NCBI RefSeq assembly: GCF_010389155.1
Contig: NC_057765.1
Span: 27,530,980 to 27,594,979, forward strand
Source: Erigeron canadensis
Lineage: Eukaryota > Streptophyta > Magnoliopsida > Asterales > Asteraceae
Reading direction: 5' to 3'
Length of the DNA stretch: 64,000 nucleotides
Position 1 is the stretch's first letter. Every line of letters begins with the position of its first letter. The translations under genes were made by a program, and so were the position numbers. Below are positions 24,738 to 38,300 of this stretch, piece after piece. The notes below the pieces were generated by a model. The model saw only the letters and a program-made list of their open reading frames with translations, had not been told where the DNA came from and did not search any database.

Positions 24738-27700
24738 GTTTTTGATTAACTTTTGACCTAAATTGAACTGATATAATTGCTAGATCCGAAGAATTATGTG
24801 TTCAATTGCTTTTTTTGAAAGTATACTAGAGTTTGTTTCATACTTTCATCTGATTGTTGATTTTTGAAAACTTGTTTTGTCAAGTTATTTTTCAAAAGAT
24901 GTTTTTTATGTGTGTTTCAAATCTGGTTAATGTCATGCGGTTTTGAAGTTGTTCGGATTCAATTGTGTTAAAAATTATCTGATTATGTATATGTATGGAC
25001 TATAGTGTATTTCATTTAAAATAATTGTTAATTGGCATGTAGTTTGGTTAATGTATCTATTAGATTATTGAGCATGGTGTGTTAAATTACATATTTATGT
25101 ATATCCAGTGCAGGCCGAATTGATTTTTGGTGTGATAATAGTTTACATGTTATTGTAAAATAGGTGATATCTTAAAGACTTTGAAGGAAAATAACTACGA
25201 ATATACATGGGGAAATGTTACTGTAAAGCTAGCAGAAGCTTATGGCTTTTGTTGGGGTGTTGAGCGTGCGGTCCAGATTGCTTATGAAGCCAGGAAACAG
25301 TTCCCTGATGAGAAGTTATGGATTACTAATGAAATTATTCACAATCCAACTGTTAACAAGGTATTTGCTTGATTTATGTGACTACAAGTGACTTACAGTC
25401 GACTGATGATTTTCCTCCAATGATACAGTATATATCGTTACAAATATGATTCTGCTTTTAGTTCTTCCCATAAACTTGTGTCCTGTTTGAAAGCATCGTT
25501 TTTTTTTTATATAAATTAGACTTGTAAATTGTTTGTTTTGTTTAGTTGCCCCATAAGTATGTATCCTATAAAACTTGAGATCCTTAACAGATGAAGCTCA
25601 ACTTTCCAATCCTATATGTGGTAGCATAGCATTACGGTTTTTTTTTATTTATATACATTCCCCCCCCCCCCCCCCCCCCCACACACCCGTTCGGTAGTCT
25701 ACTTCAGTTACAAGACTCTTTCCTATGTGCCATATCTATTTTATCATAATTAGTAAAAATGATTTATCTTATAATGCTAGAGGCTAGAAGAGATGGAAGT
25801 AGAAGTAATCCCCATTGAGAATGGAGAGAAACAGTTTGATGTCGTAGATAAGAAAGATGTCGTGATTCTACCTGCTTTCGGAGCTGCAGTACAGGAGATG
25901 TTGACGTTGAGTAACAAAGAAGTACAAATAGTTGATACAACATGTCCTTGGGTGTCTAAGGTATTTCTTTCTCTTTCCTCTTTGGCTAAGTTATTTTTTT
26001 CTGTTAATTGTTTGGTCTTTTTCTTGCTTGCATACCATTTAACTGTGCTTTGTGGGTTTCACATACTTTCTTTTACGTCACCCATCTATAAAATGTTAAA
26101 GCATGATGCTCTAATGTATGTCGCTTGATATTTTAGGTGTGGAATTCTGTTGAAAAGCAAAAGAAGGGGGACTATACTTCCATGATTCATGGTAAACATA
26201 ACCATGAGGAGACCATAGCTACAGCATCTTTTGCAGGGAAGTATGTTATTGTGAAGAACTTGGATGAGGTAAGCCAAATGTGCTTCTTCTTCTAAAGTGA
26301 AAAACACTCATTGATACTTTTGAATTAATTGTTTTCTTACTTGATTCAGGCAATGTATGTATGCGATTACATACTTGGTGGTAAACTTAATGGATCTAGC
26401 TCAACCAAAGAAGCTTTCCTGGAGGTGCTGTACTGCTGTCTACGCGCAGTTTAATATAGATTATTGCATATGCTAATTCAGTTCTGTCTATCTTTCCTTT
26501 CTCTTCTTTTACTCTATCTAGTTTTGAACTTCATGCTTGCAGAAATTCAAATTTGCTGTCTCTGAGGGTTTTGATCCAGACAAGGATCTTGTTAAAGCTG
26601 GTATGGCTAACCAAACTACAATGTTGAAGGGAGAAACAGAGGAGATAGGTTAGTTATCAGTCAACTAACTCATGACACTATGTCCTGAAGGTGTCACTTC
26701 TAATTAGAGAGAGCAATCTGTGTGGGCTGATTGGGTAATTAATTGATGCATTATATTGTCCTTCCTAAAAAGAGATTAGTAATTAATTGATGCATTATAT
26801 TGTCATTGTGAAAACAGCATTATTCTAGAGGTTGTATGCATAATCATTACACTTGGTTGATTTCCAACCCGTGTAACCTATTTTGCCATTTGACCTCGTT
26901 TCCTTTTTACCAATGTTAATTTTTGAACAATTTGACCATTTTGAGATAAAGTTGGAATGCAGTTTTCACCATTTATAAGTATTTGGGTCGAAATTTTCAC
27001 CTCCACTTCTAATGAGTGCTTCCTTTTTCCTTATTTGCACAGGGAGATTATTAGAGAGGACTATGATGCAAAAGTTTGGAGTCGAAAATATCAACAACCA
27101 CTTTATGAGTTTCAACACCATCTGTGATGCTACACAGGCAAGTCCTTTTCAGTTTCTTTATGTTATGTCACAACACAAGTATTGTTGCTCTTCATTTGCA
27201 TATTATATCATCTAAAAGCAATATGTGAAAACTATTGTTGTAGGAGCGACAAGATGCTATGTATAAGTTGGTTGATGACAATGTAGATCTCATGTTAGTT
27301 GTCGGTGGGTGGAACTCGAGCAATACATCACACCTATTAGAGATTGCAGAGGAGCGTCAGATTCCATCTTATTGGATTGACAGCGAACAAAGAATAGGCC
27401 CTGGACACCGAATAGCTTACAAGTTGTTGGTAAAGCACAACACCTTGACGATGAGTTTCTAGTGTTTTCAGTATATTACTCTATTTTTCTGATTCATTAA
27501 TATAACTGCATTCAAACATGTCTCATTGCAACAGCACGGTGAATTGGTTGAAAAAGAAAACTGGTTACCAAAGGGACCTATCACGGTTGGTATCACATCA
27601 GGCGCATCTACCCCTGACAAGGTAAGTCTTGTCACTTAGAATAAGGTTGTAAAACAGGTTTCCCGTTGAAATGATGAGTTTTACTGGTTAGAGTGGCACA

Positions 27701-28086
27701 CATTGTATTAACTTCAATAACTAGCGTGTTAAATATGACTACATAAACTATAATATATAAATGATAATCTAATCATTATAAAATAATTTAGGATGTTATG
27801 CACCAAGACAATATTGGATCAATGTTTGAGTCCTTTACTTGCCTTTTATATTATATTTTTACCTTACCCATTAAAGATACAACATAACTTGACTCGACTT
27901 ATTCATAAGTAAATTGGTCAAAATTGCGAGGTCTAATTTTCATAACTTGTTACATCATTCATTTGCTAAATATATATGTGTGCTTACATATACTTAACAT
28001 GGAATCATGGATATCTGCAGGTTGTTGAAGATGTGTTACTTAAGGTATTTGAACTCAAATGTGAAGAAGCCCTGCAACTTGCATAG
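24022..28086 (+). CDS. HDR: 4-hydroxy-3-methylbut-2-enyl diphosphate reductase, plastid (HDR/ISPH)
   Basis: Ten exons: 24022-24280, 25164-25360, 25781-25960, 26137-26268, 26350-26424, 26543-26648, 27043-27137, 27244-27429, 27535-27621, 28021-28086; 1383 nt, 460 aa, the usual plant length. The enzyme reduces HMBPP to IPP and DMAPP, the final MEP-pathway step, using a [4Fe-4S] cluster and electrons from ferredoxin in plastids. Cluster cysteines are C116 ([10 protein letters not shown]), C207 (DTTCPWVSK) and C344 (NTICDATQ). Substrate-site segments [19 protein letters not shown] and [10 protein letters not shown] are intact. Residues 1 to ~40 are Ser/Thr/Arg-rich with few acids, as expected of a transit peptide, followed by a plant-specific N-terminal extension. 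Intron 7 has a GC donor (cag|gcaagt at 27138); all others are GT-AG. A single complete copy is seen here. Confidence 0.97.
24668..24737. repeat. (TTA)n microsatellite, HDR intron 1
   Basis: About 23 perfect TTA units, unbroken, in the largest HDR intron. Likely length-variable between individuals. Confidence 0.95.
25660..25680 (-). repeat. Poly(C) tract, 21 C, HDR intron 2
   Basis: Run of 21 C followed by acacaccc, 100 bases before exon 3. On the minus strand it is a G run like those at 15917, 20012 and 43337. Confidence 0.85.
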
Positions 28087-30199
28087 ATCAAATATGTATG
28101 TACTAAAGTAGAAAGTGAAATAGTATACTCGATAAGTTTATGAGCATGCAAACATGCTCTCATATGTTGTGACTTGTGACCATGTTCCTCTAAATATAGT
28201 GAATGTATTGTATGTATTTATTATACACAGCTACAGTTTTTCAGTACGACAACGACATTGTAGCACACCCTACACAGGCTTCAAAGTGAAATCTCATGCT
28301 CCTGGTCGCTATAAACTACATTTTCGATTTCTTCTTCTGTCCTCATCCATTGTTACCCGTTACACACGCCCATCCATCTCACCCTCCCCACCATTGGTCA
28401 TCTCCCTCCAAATTCACCAGCCATTAACAAATATCAGCCGGCCATCAGCAAGCTGCCACACAGACCTCTTTACCATGATTCTAGACAAGTTGCAAGGGAT
28501 GCGTGCGCACACCTTCACGCAGGGGCGCACAATCATGTACACAAACATACTTGATTTGAACGTAGATCCACTATACCCTCAGCCCTCAGGTAGGACTCCA
28601 ATTTTCTATATCTCACATCATCTATATCCCAGCCATAATAAGATTGGATATCCTTGTTTGAGTGTTTGACGACATCGGCTAAAAACTTGGAAATAGACGA
28701 GGATTCCAACTTCCAAGTAGGCATCAAATTCAGAGGATGAAAACAATTTTTTACAAGTAAAAAAAAATCTTATTATTTTAAGTTTTACAACTCTTTACTC
28801 GGTGTTTAAAACTCATAACTACGAAGATGTTTTGAACTACAATAACAAAAAACAATATACATTATCTCGAACTAACCTTTTACATCGTGTGATTTAGGTG
28901 AGGATTAAAATTTAGAACTACCTCTTTTCCTTCTTCAATTTTGTGTAAATAAAATTTGAAAATCGCATTGGGAAATGATGATATGACAAAACCACAACCA
29001 CATCAACAATTTGCTTTGTGAAAATTGCAGCCTCGAAATCACACGAGGATACACTTGGATACCATCCATATATTGCAATTTGGGCCTTTGGGGGAAGAGT
29101 TTGCCTTTTGGAGAGGTATTAAGTTTCAGTCTTTTCGAGAGATTTCCCTTCCAGGTGTCCATAAGGGTTTTTTCCTATGGAATGTGGTAACAAGAAAACA
29201 TGGATCGTGGATCGATGTCTGCATACTGTCAGCTTAAATATTATTTTTGGTATACAATGTTAACAACTAACTCGTATTATTAAAATAAAATTAAAAATCA
29301 CATGAGGTTATTTTGCATTGTCAATTTCTAAAACAGATGAAAGTCCAAAAACGCAGCCTTAGTCCTTGACAGAGTAGTGAAATATATTTGTAAATTAAAT
29401 TATTATTTATCATCACAATGGATTAACAAGTGTTGGCAGTTTTTACAACTTGTCAACTTGACAAAGTGTTATAAGATTGAAGCCGTCCATCAATACGTCT
29501 TGCAATTGATTACCTCTTATTCCAAGAGACTATTGTGTTTTATAAACATAATAATCGTCAACTTTTTATGCACAATAACATTGAATCATCAAATCAGATA
29601 ATCTTCTTCCAAGAGCCAATGATCTTGTTGAAAACTCCTCATTCCAGTCAAGGTTTATCTTCATCGAATTTGGACACTTTTTTACATGCTAAATACATGT
29701 AATCATCTACGTGTATTATACATAATCTAGAATTATATATATCCATAAAAAAGTTGAAGAATTCAATTTCTTTTTTTTTTCTTTTTCTCTTTTCAATATG
29801 AAATTTCACCCCATTTATTTATTAAGTATGTTCTCTCAACCGAATGAGTCATTGAACAAATTGGAAGTCTTTTGAAGTCTAATTTAATACAAACATTTAC
29901 TGTTATTATTGTAACAAAATGAATTTTTTTTTTTATCAACACGAAAGACGTTGAAGATTAATAAACACCGAGTGTTTGCGATCAACCCAACCTGATGGAA
30001 CTCCCGTCTCTAATTTTTATAGTGTCTCGATCTAAGAAACATTAACTCATATGTAAATGCACTTTAAAAATACAATTGCACAATCCAATTGTGTAACTTT
30101 AGAGGATATATATTTGGATGTATGTTATGATACAATTATTTTAAACTCTAACCAGAAACATAATGTAATACTTTCTAAGAATACAAATCAGATTCAGCA
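28087..30199. other. Spacer between convergent HDR and RMA genes; unassigned ORF remnants
   Basis: Begins with the HDR 3'UTR. A 64-codon minus-strand frame (28727-28533) and a 75-codon one (29162-28935) have less biased composition than chance ORFs but resemble no family I know; a 171-codon plus frame (28154-28669) overlaps the former. They could be degraded gene or transposon pieces. The last ~100 bases before 30200 should be the RMA 3'UTR. Confidence 0.4.
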
Positions 30200-30874
30200 C
30201 TAAAACATAGAAGATAAAATAAGCAAAAGAGCAACAAGAAGACCAAGGAACAAGAAACATATCATCAAGAAAAGCGATTTAGCTCTTTGTCCATAAATTG
30301 GGTAGTGATGGAAACCATGAGCATAGCCTCCATGAGCATAAGACGCAAACAAATAAGGAATTCCACCATGTGGTCCATAAGCCGCCGTGTTATGAACCTG
30401 AAAATTAAAAAAAGACGGAATGGCACCAAAAGGACCGGTCCTTGTTAAGTTCCCTAACCGTGGAGTTGACATTGGCATAAATCCACCTGGTGGACCTAAA
30501 CCATCTTGGTGGAAGTGGGTTAAGTCAGGTTCTGGAGCCGTTTGTGGTCTATGGCTAGCCGGGCGTCTAGGAATTACGTCTTTGGATAAAGAATGAGCCT
30601 GGAGGTCCGAGTTTGATGTGCCCCTTCCATAAATGGGAACCAAGTTGTTTTCTTTTATAAGAGATTTGCAGACAGGGCATTCGTGGGAGTAAGAATGAAA
30701 TTGAAGCCATTTGTATAGACATGGCCAACAAAAAAGATGGCCGCAGAGAGTTACAATAGGGTCTTGAGCTAAATCGAAACAAATATTGCATTCAAAAGTT
30801 CCTGTGTTACTACTGTTCCTATTCTCTGAGCAAGATTGGCTCACTAAGTCATGAAACGCACCGTTTGTATCCAT
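30200..30874 (-). CDS. RMA-type membrane-anchored RING E3 ubiquitin ligase
   Basis: Intronless coding region of 224 aa. Residues 29-69 form a C3HC4 RING: C29-x2-C32, C44-x-H46, C49-x2-C52, C66-x2-C69, with the E2-contact tryptophan W56 (KWLQ) and P67 before the last cysteine. A low-complexity Pro/Gly/His middle (about 100-195) follows, then a hydrophobic C-terminal anchor at about 201-221 (LFLMICFLFLGLLVALLLIL) with only three residues after it. This RING at the N-terminus plus tail anchor is the RMA/RNF5 layout; family members sit in the ER membrane and ubiquitinate proteins for ER-associated degradation, pepper Rma1H1 acting on an aquaporin. Substrate here is unknown. The start is the first Met; upstream bases contain a probable 5'UTR splice acceptor. 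Confidence 0.93.
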   Translation of the reverse strand: MDTNGAFHDLVSQSCSENRNSSNTGTFECNICFDLAQDPIVTLCGHLFCWPCLYKWLQFHSYSHECPVCKSLIKENNLVPIYGRGTSNSDLQAHSLSKDVIPRRPASHRPQTAPEPDLTHFHQDGLGPPGGFMPMSTPRLGNLTRTGPFGAIPSFFNFQVHNTAAYGPHGGIPYLFASYAHGGYAHGFHHYPIYGQRAKSLFLMICFLFLGLLVALLLILSSMF

Positions 30875-30896
30875 ATCGTTGATCTTCCGGTCCCTG

Positions 30897-31804
30897 CTAG
30901 ATCAAAGAACAATCAGAAAACACAGAGAAAAATACTTTAATTAGCAATTAGAATTTTGAGGTTAATAAAAACTTTGGGTAGCTATTGCACATACGAAACT
31001 TAAAACAGTTTGAGGGATCAAATTTAGATGTCAAGATAGTAAATAAAGCATGATCATGTTGATTTGTAGTCCATTTACAAAGTGGTTGGTTTTGCATTTA
31101 TATATATATATATTTAGTAAATTGGAAAATTAGGGGGGCGGACTATTCAATGGTTTGAAATGTGTTAATTGTAAAGAAAGGCCAAAACAATCAAGTCTAT
31201 CTAATAACAATAGTATAGTAGTAGTTACTCCACAGGGTTGGTTGATTATATCTCCTACTGCAACCACAACCAGCAGTACTACGACTTTTATTATGTGAGA
31301 GGTAAATCCAACTCACCTAGCGCAGCTTAATTAAATGGCCGGTGTGTCGCAGACCAATTTTAACTAAAGAAAGTAGAATTTTGTTGATCTATCTGTAACT
31401 CGATCGATCTGGCATGGGTATGTATATATATATACACCCGGATCGATCCTTTTCTAATCTTTGAAGCCAACTATATTATATATATATATAGGCTACATGC
31501 TTAGTGAATTTAATAAGCATAGTATAAAATTGTAGGACTTTGCCAAAAAGGGGAGATAATAATAATGTAGTTAAAAGAAGGCAAGAAACAAATAAAGAAA
31601 GCAACCATACATTCATTTGAATGTTAAGTTTGAGATATATATGTATTGGAAATGAAATTACAAATTCAATAGCCAAAATCAGATTCTATGACATAGTGAT
31701 GAAACCCATTATTTTTTGCAATTAATTACCTATAAAAAACAATACTACTTCAAATATATATAAATGCAAAAAGAGAGAAAAAAAATATTGAGAATGGTAT
31801 GTAC
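30897..31804 (-). other. Probable 5'UTR intron of the RMA-type gene
   Basis: On the minus strand catctg|gtacatacc at 31804 could be a donor and ttgatctag|caggg at about 30897 an acceptor 22 bases before the ATG. RMA genes often carry a leader intron, which supports the reading, but no transcript evidence is available. The interval includes TA repeats (31101-31112, 31475-31490) and no other gene. Confidence 0.45.
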
Positions 31805-32873
31805 CAGATGAATGGATGGATGGGTTAGAGATTTAGGTCTACAAAAATCAGATTTGTAATGAAAAAATGAAACAATAAATATCAAAAGAAAAGAAAGATA
31901 GGAAGGAGAAACTAAAGAGAGAAAGAGATAGTTAGGTAAAAAGTGGAGTTATAAATATGGTGGGGGAAATGACAACAATTGGAGGTCAGTTTTGGAGGGG
32001 AACAGGATTTCTTTTGCGGGTAAAACGTAACTACCTTTTTTTAACCTTTTTAACGGTCTCGTTTTTAACCTTTTTCTTTTCACTTTTCATATTGGATTTT
32101 GATAATTCATTAATTTTAGCTTTTTTACGGCTTTGATTGATATGCCAAAAAGGTGGTATGTAAAAATAACAATAGTTCCTTACAAGTTATAATCAACTGC
32201 GATCACTATATTTGAGGATTCTCAATTGAAATTACCCATTTTTACAAACAATTAGGGATTCCATTAAGCTCTAAACTACTAGAGAATTTAATTAGAGACG
32301 ATTTTGTATATAAAGGAATCAAACTTTCAACTTACATAATAAAATCGGAATAACTCACTATTGTACCAATGGATCATTGTCGTTAAAGAAAAGATATTAG
32401 TTCTAATCTTGTGATAAGCTCAATCCAACAATTATTCTATTTTTATATACATAGTAAATTGAAGTAGGCTTTATAGTTTCTATTACCCGTTAGAATGACG
32501 ACTCTCTCACAATCTCTTAACTCATTAAAGACCAGTTCTTTTAAGGATCATATCATATCACCTAACCCTGATTAAATACATTTTCTAAATTATTTTTGAG
32601 CTAAGAGTTAAATAAATTGGTACTAGTCTTAATCACAGATTCACACTCTTTCTAAATGTTAGAAATTTAGTTTGCCTACAAAGCTTAAATAAATAAATAT
32701 ATTGGAAAGGTGTCGAGCATCTAATACAATGATGGTGTAACATTAAAAGAATATTGAATAGAAGTTACAACACATAATATTTTTTTTCTTTTCTTGTGAC
32801 ACACTTTTTGAATAACATTATTATAGGGGAAGATAATATTGTGCAATTAAAATTAAAAAATTGCATTTAGCTA
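31805..32873. other. RMA upstream region and spacer
   Basis: A purine-rich plus-strand stretch (31860-31930) would be a CT-rich leader on the minus strand, as is common in plant 5'UTRs. A ttttaacctttttaacggt-type duplication lies around 32037-32070. Beyond this I see only AT-rich spacer. Confidence 0.4.
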
Positions 32874-33477
32874 TCTACTAATAAACTAAAATAGGATTGA
32901 CATGTTTTTGAAACGACACGTGGCGTAATCCTTGATCGACACGTGGCGTAATCCTTGATCGACACGTGTCTTTTTAATTATTTTATTTTTTAAAAAATAA
33001 AATTTGTTTTTTTAGTTGTATAGAAATTCAATTTTCTTATTAGACTTAAAATTAAACTCTAACTAGTGACTTATTAATACAAAAAAATTATAAACTTATT
33101 TGAATCGTTTTCTCATTAATAAATTGTCTTTTTTTTTCTTTCTCAAATTACAACTCCTATTACTTATATTAATTATAATCAGTTATTAACATGAAGACTT
33201 TAAAAACTTGAGTTTACGATCCGAAATCACAATGCTATTTGCCATCATCCACTATGCTTACAAATTCTGATTTTGATGTGGTCTTAAAATTTTTAAGGTA
33301 ATTCCAAAACTCTAAATAAACATATATTATATTTATCGTTACTGTTTATTATAATTTAGCTCCGATTACTTTAACCATAATTTATTTCATATTCACGAAT
33401 CATGTATGAAGCATATTCGAATTTCTTTATGATACAATCTATATAGCTACCGTACATCATACGGGTATTAGGACTAG
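32874..33477 (+). mobile_element. Short non-autonomous Helitron (~604 bp)
   Basis: Starts TCTACTAATAAACTAAAATA with A before it, and ends with the hairpin ccgta-catca-tacgg, then gtattaggaCTAG and T. Near the 5' end, a 23-bp segment containing gacacgtggcgtaatccttg is tandemly repeated. Same family as 62716-63299 and the 5' fragment at 59414. No ORF. Confidence 0.82.
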
Positions 33478-35335
33478 TTACGTCTAGTTTTATAGCTAGT
33501 TTTGAATAATATTATTCTAGGGTAAGATAATATTTTCCAATCAAATACAGTTTAATGTTTAGACATCAAGTTGAAGAAAGTGTCGTATGTTGTGTTTGGA
33601 CATCTAGTCGAAGAAAGTGTCATTTTCATAAGTACTAAAAGAAGATTTCGCTTAGGTATATGTTTTTTCTGACAAAGAAAATTCACACTTTCGTGAATGT
33701 ATAATATTAACCTACTTTGTTATTGCTCATGCAGTTATGAGCAATAAACATGAACAATGATATACCTTGATGGCTTGATGTACGCGCTACACGGATTCTC
33801 TCATGCTATATTCCAAACCCTTTCTAAGCCACCATTAGAATTATATTCAATGGGATTTGAATCTGATAACTTTTGTAAAGTTAATAATAATAATAAAAAA
33901 CAACAGCTTAAAATAGGTTATTGGTTAATTCATTCATTACGCTGTATAAAAATCGATTGATGTGATTTTTTTTTTTATTATGATTTTATTAATAATGAAA
34001 ATATCCTCAGTAAACCAAGGAAATGCAAGCCCTTTCAAGGGTCTAAATCTTATTTAATGTAATAAACTTCAATGTAGAAAACAGAAAAAGAAACCATAAC
34101 CTATGTATTACCCTTATACTAATTACTTCGTGTTTTGGCACAATCTTCATACCATCCGACCACCACCTAGCATTCCCCCCATCAAATCAAATACAATATA
34201 AACTGAGAGTTTCTCATTATTCAGGTTAGTCAAAGAGGCCAAATCTTTGAGTAAAATATACACAACTATAATTCTATAAATGAGTATTCCCATTTCCCAT
34301 ATTGTCTAATTTTCAAACATTTTTCATGAACAAAAATCAATATCACTTGTCAATACATCACGACGTTTAATCATATATCATGGAGTGGAACGGCTAATGA
34401 CAGTAAGGTCAAAGAATGATAGTTGTCAGAAAGCCCTTCCTGTTTATAGATCGTGGTGATTAGTATGTGATTTTAAATTGATATCACAGTCGACAAGAAA
34501 CTAGTTATTTGGCTACTTTATGTACCACCGTTTTATAACATCAATCAAAGTCGTTTCCTACCCCAAAGAAACAAGCTTAAGAATTGTCATTGTAATAAAT
34601 AAGATTAAGTACACATTCTTAGCCCAGACAAAATATGGTTAGTACCTCATGAATGGCAATGACCTAACTACGAGAAAAGCATATTTTAGTACATCAACTA
34701 TTGATCTCACAGAGCCTTGGTGCCCCAATTAAGGTTTCAACAGCCTTACAGTTTCTTCGGCCGACTTGTAATGTTCTTGGCACACATCGGTAGCATCCTA
34801 TCTCTGCATAAAAAGCACACAAATTAATTTGATCACAGAGCAAGTCCTCCAAATTCATTTATAAATGCATATATAACCTGCTTCAAGTCAAATATCATTT
34901 TAGATTATGCAGTGGCTATTTGACACTAAACAACCTGCTTTAAATTTCTATTTATGGATAATAGGTTTGTATATTTAATCTTTAGTAATGAATCACCAAA
35001 TGAGTATTAAATTCTTTGTAATGGAATACCACAGAATAAACAGATGAAACTAATACATTAAATAAGAATGTCTGTTGGGAATAAATTGAAATCGGATTTC
35101 AATAAAATAGAATCTGGCCCCAAGCGTCTTGCTATTATGCCCATCTAACCTCGATTCCAATGGACAAAACAACTGGATAAAACTTAAAAATCATATGATC
35201 CATCTGAGATACGGTGGTTGAGACAAACCAAAAAAAAAGGAAGAAGAGAAGACCATTTAAGTTAAGTGATCACTTTATCTGTAATACCAGTCTAGACAGA
35301 GAAACAGTATAATGATTACCGTGACATGGAAAGAA
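33478..35335. other. Intergenic; 3' flank of the PLAA-like gene
   Basis: No coding gene found. A less AT-rich segment at about 34715-34805 reads on the minus strand like transcribed sequence bounded by a possible acceptor, and might be an extra 3'UTR exon of the PLAA-like gene; this is a guess. The rest shows nothing. Confidence 0.4.
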
Positions 35336-38300
35336 TCATTGATTTACAAGAGTTTCGATGTCAATTCCTACTTCAGCTACTTTAATATCTTTTGATGCTT
35401 TTGCCATTTTAGCAATACTACCAACGTCAAAATCCAGAGCTATTTTCTTCACGAGACCTTCGATCATCTGTGATGAGATTAGAAAATGAGGACTTAAAAA
35501 AATTGCGAAATAAAGGGTTGGCGGTGCAGCTTGATGTTCGTTTGCCTTTTATTTCTGTTTAAATTTTGACTCTAAAAAAATGGTTTTTATAGTCAACAAA
35601 AACAAAAACCAATTTGTGAGATGGTGGTTTGGAGCAAAATCTTAAGGCCAGTCTTATAATGGATGAACTATCATAACCCTTTTTTGTTCCAAACTATTGC
35701 TCTTGGCTAAACACAAATACTTCGATGAGAAAACCAACTGATTAACTGAGTGATCCATTAGATCTCGGGTATCATATAAATTCAAAAATAATATGATATA
35801 GATATAATATGTATAAATATTTACAGAAATGGCATCGAAATGTTAGGAAAAAAATGTATGAGTACTGCAGATGAGTGAGAATTTATAATATACCAGTGAG
35901 CCAATGGCAACTAAAGCTCGATATTTTGCATCTGCTTCCAGAGTTTCCCCTTCCGCGATCTGCAAGACAAAGAAATCAAAATCAAGATTAATGCGTGCAT
36001 CACAAACACACACATAATAAGTAGACGGGGAGCATCCTCATTGGCTGTGTGTGGTAGGTGGGTAAATGGTGAGCAGAGGACTTCACCCCTTACAATTATG
36101 AATAAATTGACTTGGCCCATGATGTATGTCTAGCAAATCTTATAATGGAAACATCTTAAAAGATAATTGGCAAGAGTAGAGAATTGGGTCAAGAGAAAGC
36201 CTTCACCACATACAAGGTAGACCACTAATTTAAGTTCTTTTTCTATATCTTCGTAGTCATTATGCCACATCGTTTTGTAAATCATTTGCTCAGTATACAA
36301 AATGTTCTAAGTATGGGCTTCCCCAGAGGTCGAATGGCTTAATAATTACTATCATAGACGATAAAAAAAACTCAGATAAAAAAGTCTTTTCAGGTCTACC
36401 CAACCCGATCCGATCAAGACCCGACCAGAAATTACACTCACACATTTGACCCAAACCTGTTTTCACCTCTTAGCCCTCTCACCCAACCCACCCATTCTAT
36501 AACCACTAGATTCTACTGCTCTTGTATATACTAGAAGATTTATGCACCTCCAAAGCTGCTGAAAGAACGTGGGCTTGACCTTCTTCATCCTTTTTTTCAA
36601 TCAATAGCACAGCATAACTATAAAGCTCAAAATAAAAAAAGGGTTACGAAGATGATAACAGCATAAAGCTTGTGAACGGTTAATACAAGACACAGACTAC
36701 CAAATTAGCTTTGGAATGACAGCATATTCAATTTTACTATATTAATGTAAGAAAAGGCTGAGAGTATACATAGTTAAAAGTAAAGATCTTGAACAAATTA
36801 CTCACCACGACATATACATCAACGAAGGATCAAAGAAAATACCTAAAGCAAATTTGGAAATATAGTTACATTAAAGGTAAAATTCAGTCCTTACTTGAGT
36901 ACCAATGTAGAATACGATACTTGGACATTCTTATTTGAAGATGTACAACAACTTGCAAATGCATCAAAAATCTACAAGGTCAAAAATATGGAATTCAGTG
37001 TAGTTTACTACAAAAGGATGATCTTAATCAAAATCAATAAACAAAAAGAATCCCAATTTGATCACATACCTCAACACGACAGTTTTGCAACCAGGGATGG
37101 TAGTCAGAGTTTTTAAAAAGATTAACCACCAAACGGATAGTGGTTAGAAGATTTGATGCAAGAGAATTGCTTGTAACATTCAGAATCAACTCTCTGAATG
37201 TATCTGAAGATGCAAAATATTAATGCAGTTATTATTTATAGATCTTTAGGATGTGTTTGGTTTGTAAAAGGGTTTGGAAATGGGTACAGGTTTGAAAGAA
37301 AAAGAAAGATGATAATGAAGTTAAAGTTTATCTATATCTCTACTACATTATAAAGCATTTAGTTCCCTCCATTTTTTTCAACTAAGTTGTTGATAACCCC
37401 AAAATTGCCCATACCTTTTATTCATTATTTTAAACATCTCCACTTTAGATATCTATGATATCTACTTGAAATACCTATAATAACCTTTATGAAATTAATT
37501 TACAACATCTACCCTTAACTCCTAAAATAACCACACTAACCCTTTTACATCAATAACCTATACTACTCGCCGCTACCACCACCACCACCTCCGCAGCCAC
37601 TACACCGCCGCATAGAGAGATAGAGGAGGGTTTTGTGTGTGAGATTATGAAGCCACCATCCGCCATAGGTATAGGTTTTAAAAAATCTTGAAACTTCATG
37701 TGTGGAAAATGTTTCTAGTTTTCCATTTCTATTTTTTTTTTAAATGAAAGGAGTTTCCAATTCGAAAACAAATACAAATTTTGGAAACGTGTTCAACTAA
37801 GAAAATGTTATTTTCATTTTAGAAAAACTAGAATACATGTCAGAGATGTAAGGGGAGGGTGGAGATGGAAAATGAAAATGGAAATTGTTTTCCAAATTGA
37901 TATTGTAAAAAAGGAGGTGTTTTCCATTTTCTTGGATTTTTTTTTTTTTTTTGAAAACTATGTTTTCATCGCAGTTCTTGTTTACCATGATTTCTTTAAT
38001 ACAAAAACGGAAACCAGGGGGTGTTTTCCACAACTAAACGCGTCCTAGGTTGTGTTCAATTGTAGAAGATGGTTTCTGATTTTCCATTTCTAAATTTCTA
38101 GAAAATAAAAGGGGTTTCCCATCTCCCTAAAACCAATTAATATTTTAAAAACATGTTAAAAGTTTAATATGTTATTTTCATTTTTCATATTAGTAAACTA
38201 GAAGACATGTTGAAGACGGGGGAGAGGGGATGGAAAATGGAAAATGGAAAACATCAAAATGTTGTTTTCAAAATTATAAATGGAGAATAGAAAATTATAT

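Noticed and set aside
28154..28669. 171-codon plus-strand ORF after HDR
   Set aside because: No domain, no codon-like bias, lies in the HDR 3' flank and partly over the opposite 28533-28727 frame.
28533..28727. 64-codon minus-strand ORF with protein-like composition
   Set aside because: No family recognised, no splice-joined neighbours and no upstream exon; left as an unassigned remnant in the spacer description.
36794..36842. Candidate PLAA micro-exon between exons 18 and 20 (IFFDPSLMYMS)
   Set aside because: Its length breaks the reading frame. The segment at 36971-36895 on the minus strand gives the conserved IFDAFASC...NKNVQVSYSTL block with correct phases, so that is the real exon 19.
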